Positions 62,728-64,000 of a stretch of 64,000 nucleotides of DNA are shown here, in pieces. Origin of the DNA: Paenibacillus castaneae (GTDB lineage Bacteria; Bacillota; Bacilli; Paenibacillales; Paenibacillaceae). The position numbers and the translations under genes are program-made. The notes under the pieces are model-generated. The model searched no databases. It saw only the letters and a list, made by a program, of their open reading frames with translations, and was not told where the DNA came from. Each line of letters opens with the position of its first letter. Position 1 is the stretch's first letter. The stretch is taken from positions 3,826,094-3,890,093 of the forward strand of contig NZ_KZ614144.1 in assembly GCF_002884445.1 (NCBI RefSeq), given 5' to 3'.

Positions 62728-63859
62728 ACTGAAGTTCTCCTTTCAACGTCTCCGATAACACCGCTTGACGGGGTTTTTGTGGGTTATTTAATTTATGCGT
62801 ACGGATCATTTGAAGGAATTCATCAAACAGGTAGCTGGAATCATATGGGCCAGGCGCCGCTTCCGGGTGATATTGCACCGAGAATGCCGGGAACTTATTA
62901 TGTTTCAGCCCTTCAATCGTACGGTCATTGTTGTTAATGTGCGTGACAGTCAAATCTGTGCCGCCCAGCGATTCTTCAAGTACGGTGTACCCATGGTTTT
63001 GAGATGTGATATAGCAGCGATTAGTGGCCAATTCTTTCACCGGGTGATTTCCGCCGCGGTGGCCGAATTTAAGCTTCGTTGAATCTGCTCCGCAAGCAAG
63101 CGCCATTAACTGATGACCTAAGCAAATACCGAATATTGGATATTCTCCAAGCAATTCGGAGATCATTTTGACAGCGTATGGAACATCCTTCGGATCCCCA
63201 GGACCGTTAGACAATTGAATTCCATCTGGGTTCAGTCGACGAATTTTATCAGCTGACGTATCATGAGGTACGACAACTACATCACAGCCGCGCTTCGTAA
63301 GCTCACGAAGTATGCCGCTCTTAGCGCCGAAATCAACAAGCACGATTCGCTCGCCTTGGCCAGGACTTGTAAATAGATGCGGTGTTGATGTACGCGCTAC
63401 TTGATCTGTCATGAGCTTGGAGATGTTAAGGCGTTCTGCCAGCTCCTCCACACGCTCATTTCCTGTTGTAATAAGGCCCTTCATTGTGCCGTAATGGCGC
63501 AGCTTACGAGTGAGCATACGCGTATCAATGTCGCTGATTCCCGGGATGCCATGCTCCTTCAGCAGTTGGCCTAGCGAATATTGAGCACGCCAGTTGCTTG
63601 GCACTTCCTCATGGCGGCGAACAACAAAACCGTGAATGAATGGCAGGTGCGTTTCGAAATCATCGCGAGTAATTCCATAGTTGCCGATTAGCGGGTAAGT
63701 CATCGTAACGATTTGTCCGCAGTAGGACGGGTCTGAAAGAACCTCTTGGTAACCGGTAATTCCTGTATTAAATACAACCTCACCCATCATTTGTGCTTCT
63801 GCACCGAATGAAAGGCCCGTAAACAACGTACCATCTTCCAACAATAATCTAGCTTGCAT
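62714..63859 (-). CDS. carA: carbamoyl-phosphate synthase small subunit (glutaminase)
   Basis: 381 residues. The N-terminal CPSase domain ([34 protein letters not shown]) is followed by a class I glutaminase with Cys in [15 protein letters not shown] and the His in YHPEAAPGP. The start at 63859 (MQARLLLE) has GAGGAG 8 nt upstream; GTG 63868 is too close to that site. Confidence 0.95.
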   Translation of the reverse strand: MQARLLLEDGTLFTGLSFGAEAQMMGEVVFNTGITGYQEVLSDPSYCGQIVTMTYPLIGNYGITRDDFETHLPFIHGFVVRRHEEVPSNWRAQYSLGQLLKEHGIPGISDIDTRMLTRKLRHYGTMKGLITTGNERVEELAERLNISKLMTDQVARTSTPHLFTSPGQGERIVLVDFGAKSGILRELTKRGCDVVVVPHDTSADKIRRLNPDGIQLSNGPGDPKDVPYAVKMISELLGEYPIFGICLGHQLMALACGADSTKLKFGHRGGNHPVKELATNRCYITSQNHGYTVLEESLGGTDLTVTHINNNDRTIEGLKHNKFPAFSVQYHPEAAPGPYDSSYLFDEFLQMIRTHKLNNPQKPRQAVLSETLKGELQYAQK

Positions 63860-63921
63860 CCGTCTCACTCCTCAGGTGTTGATTGTTCCCATATAATGAA
63901 TTTAGCAGGTTATAAAATCTA

Positions 63922-64000
63922 TTATTCAGACCAGACAACAGCGCCGTCAACGATTGTCGTTACAGGCCAGCCGCTCAGCTTCCAGCCGCCGAATGGCGTG
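63922..64000 (-). CDS. pyrC: dihydroorotase, C-terminal end only
   Basis: Partial gene running off the window. The last 25 codons read TPFGGWKLSGWPVTTIVDG, then AVVWSE and stop, the typical C-terminus of class I dihydroorotase. It precedes carA as in Bacillus pyr operons. Confidence 0.85.
   Translation of the reverse strand, partial: TPFGGWKLSGWPVTTIVDGAVVWSE

Overview
The window looks like a chromosomal segment of a spore-forming Bacillota, most probably Paenibacillus or a close relative. The evidence is moderate GC, strong GGAGG-type ribosome sites with frequent GTG/TTG starts, a Ger(x)A/B/C germinant-receptor operon, a Spo0E-type phosphatase, SLH-domain surface proteins, several sugar ABC importers with lipoprotein binding proteins, and small proteins of Bacillus/Paenibacillus type (DUF1054, DUF1292, DUF1885, DUF2164, DUF3892). 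The species call is an inference from gene content; no 16S gene is present.

Layout. 1-4.5 kb: two-component system, DUF1054 protein and a two-gene ABC-2 exporter. 4.5-12 kb: hairpin repeats, an MFS exporter, arginine decarboxylase SpeA and a run of small conserved proteins. 12-21 kb: GH5 glucanase, uracil-DNA glycosylase, then an arabinoside operon (binding protein, two permeases, GH51 arabinofuranosidase) divergent from an ArsR-type regulator. 21-31.5 kb: a ten-gene minus-strand cluster for scavenging and recycling of cell-wall amino sugars: murR, murQ, binding protein, two permeases, anmK, GNAT, PIG-L deacetylase, namZ, a decayed nagZ, and an N-acetylhexosamine kinase. 32-35.4 kb: SLH-GH18 protein, an autoregulated SRPBCC/ArsR pair and GlsB. 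35.4-39.1 kb: germinant receptor operon in the order B-A-C. 39-41.4 kb: secreted and small proteins. 41.6-45.1 kb: a degraded integrative element bounded by a 40-bp direct repeat of the 3' end of tRNA-Val. 45-49 kb: SLH protein, MORN protein and four more tRNAs. 49.4-56.5 kb: a five-gene MacAB-like ABC operon whose second ATPase carries an AbrB-like C-terminal domain and which ends with an extra binding protein. 57.5-57.84 kb: a seven-unit 51-bp repeat array. 58-64 kb: pyrimidine operon pyrC(partial)-carA-carB-pyrF-pyrE.

How parts work together. In the amino-sugar cluster, NamZ would release MurNAc from peptidoglycan fragments, the ABC importer would bring sugar in, AnmK and the BadF-type kinase would phosphorylate it, MurQ would convert MurNAc-6P to GlcNAc-6P, and MurR would sense the intermediate. 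The deacetylase and acetyltransferase in the middle are not part of the described MurNAc route and are the most interesting unknowns. The arabinoside operon pairs uptake of arabino-oligosaccharides with a cytoplasmic GH51 enzyme. The 5' half of the pyrimidine operon lies outside the window, and pyrK/pyrD are absent from their usual place between carB and pyrF.
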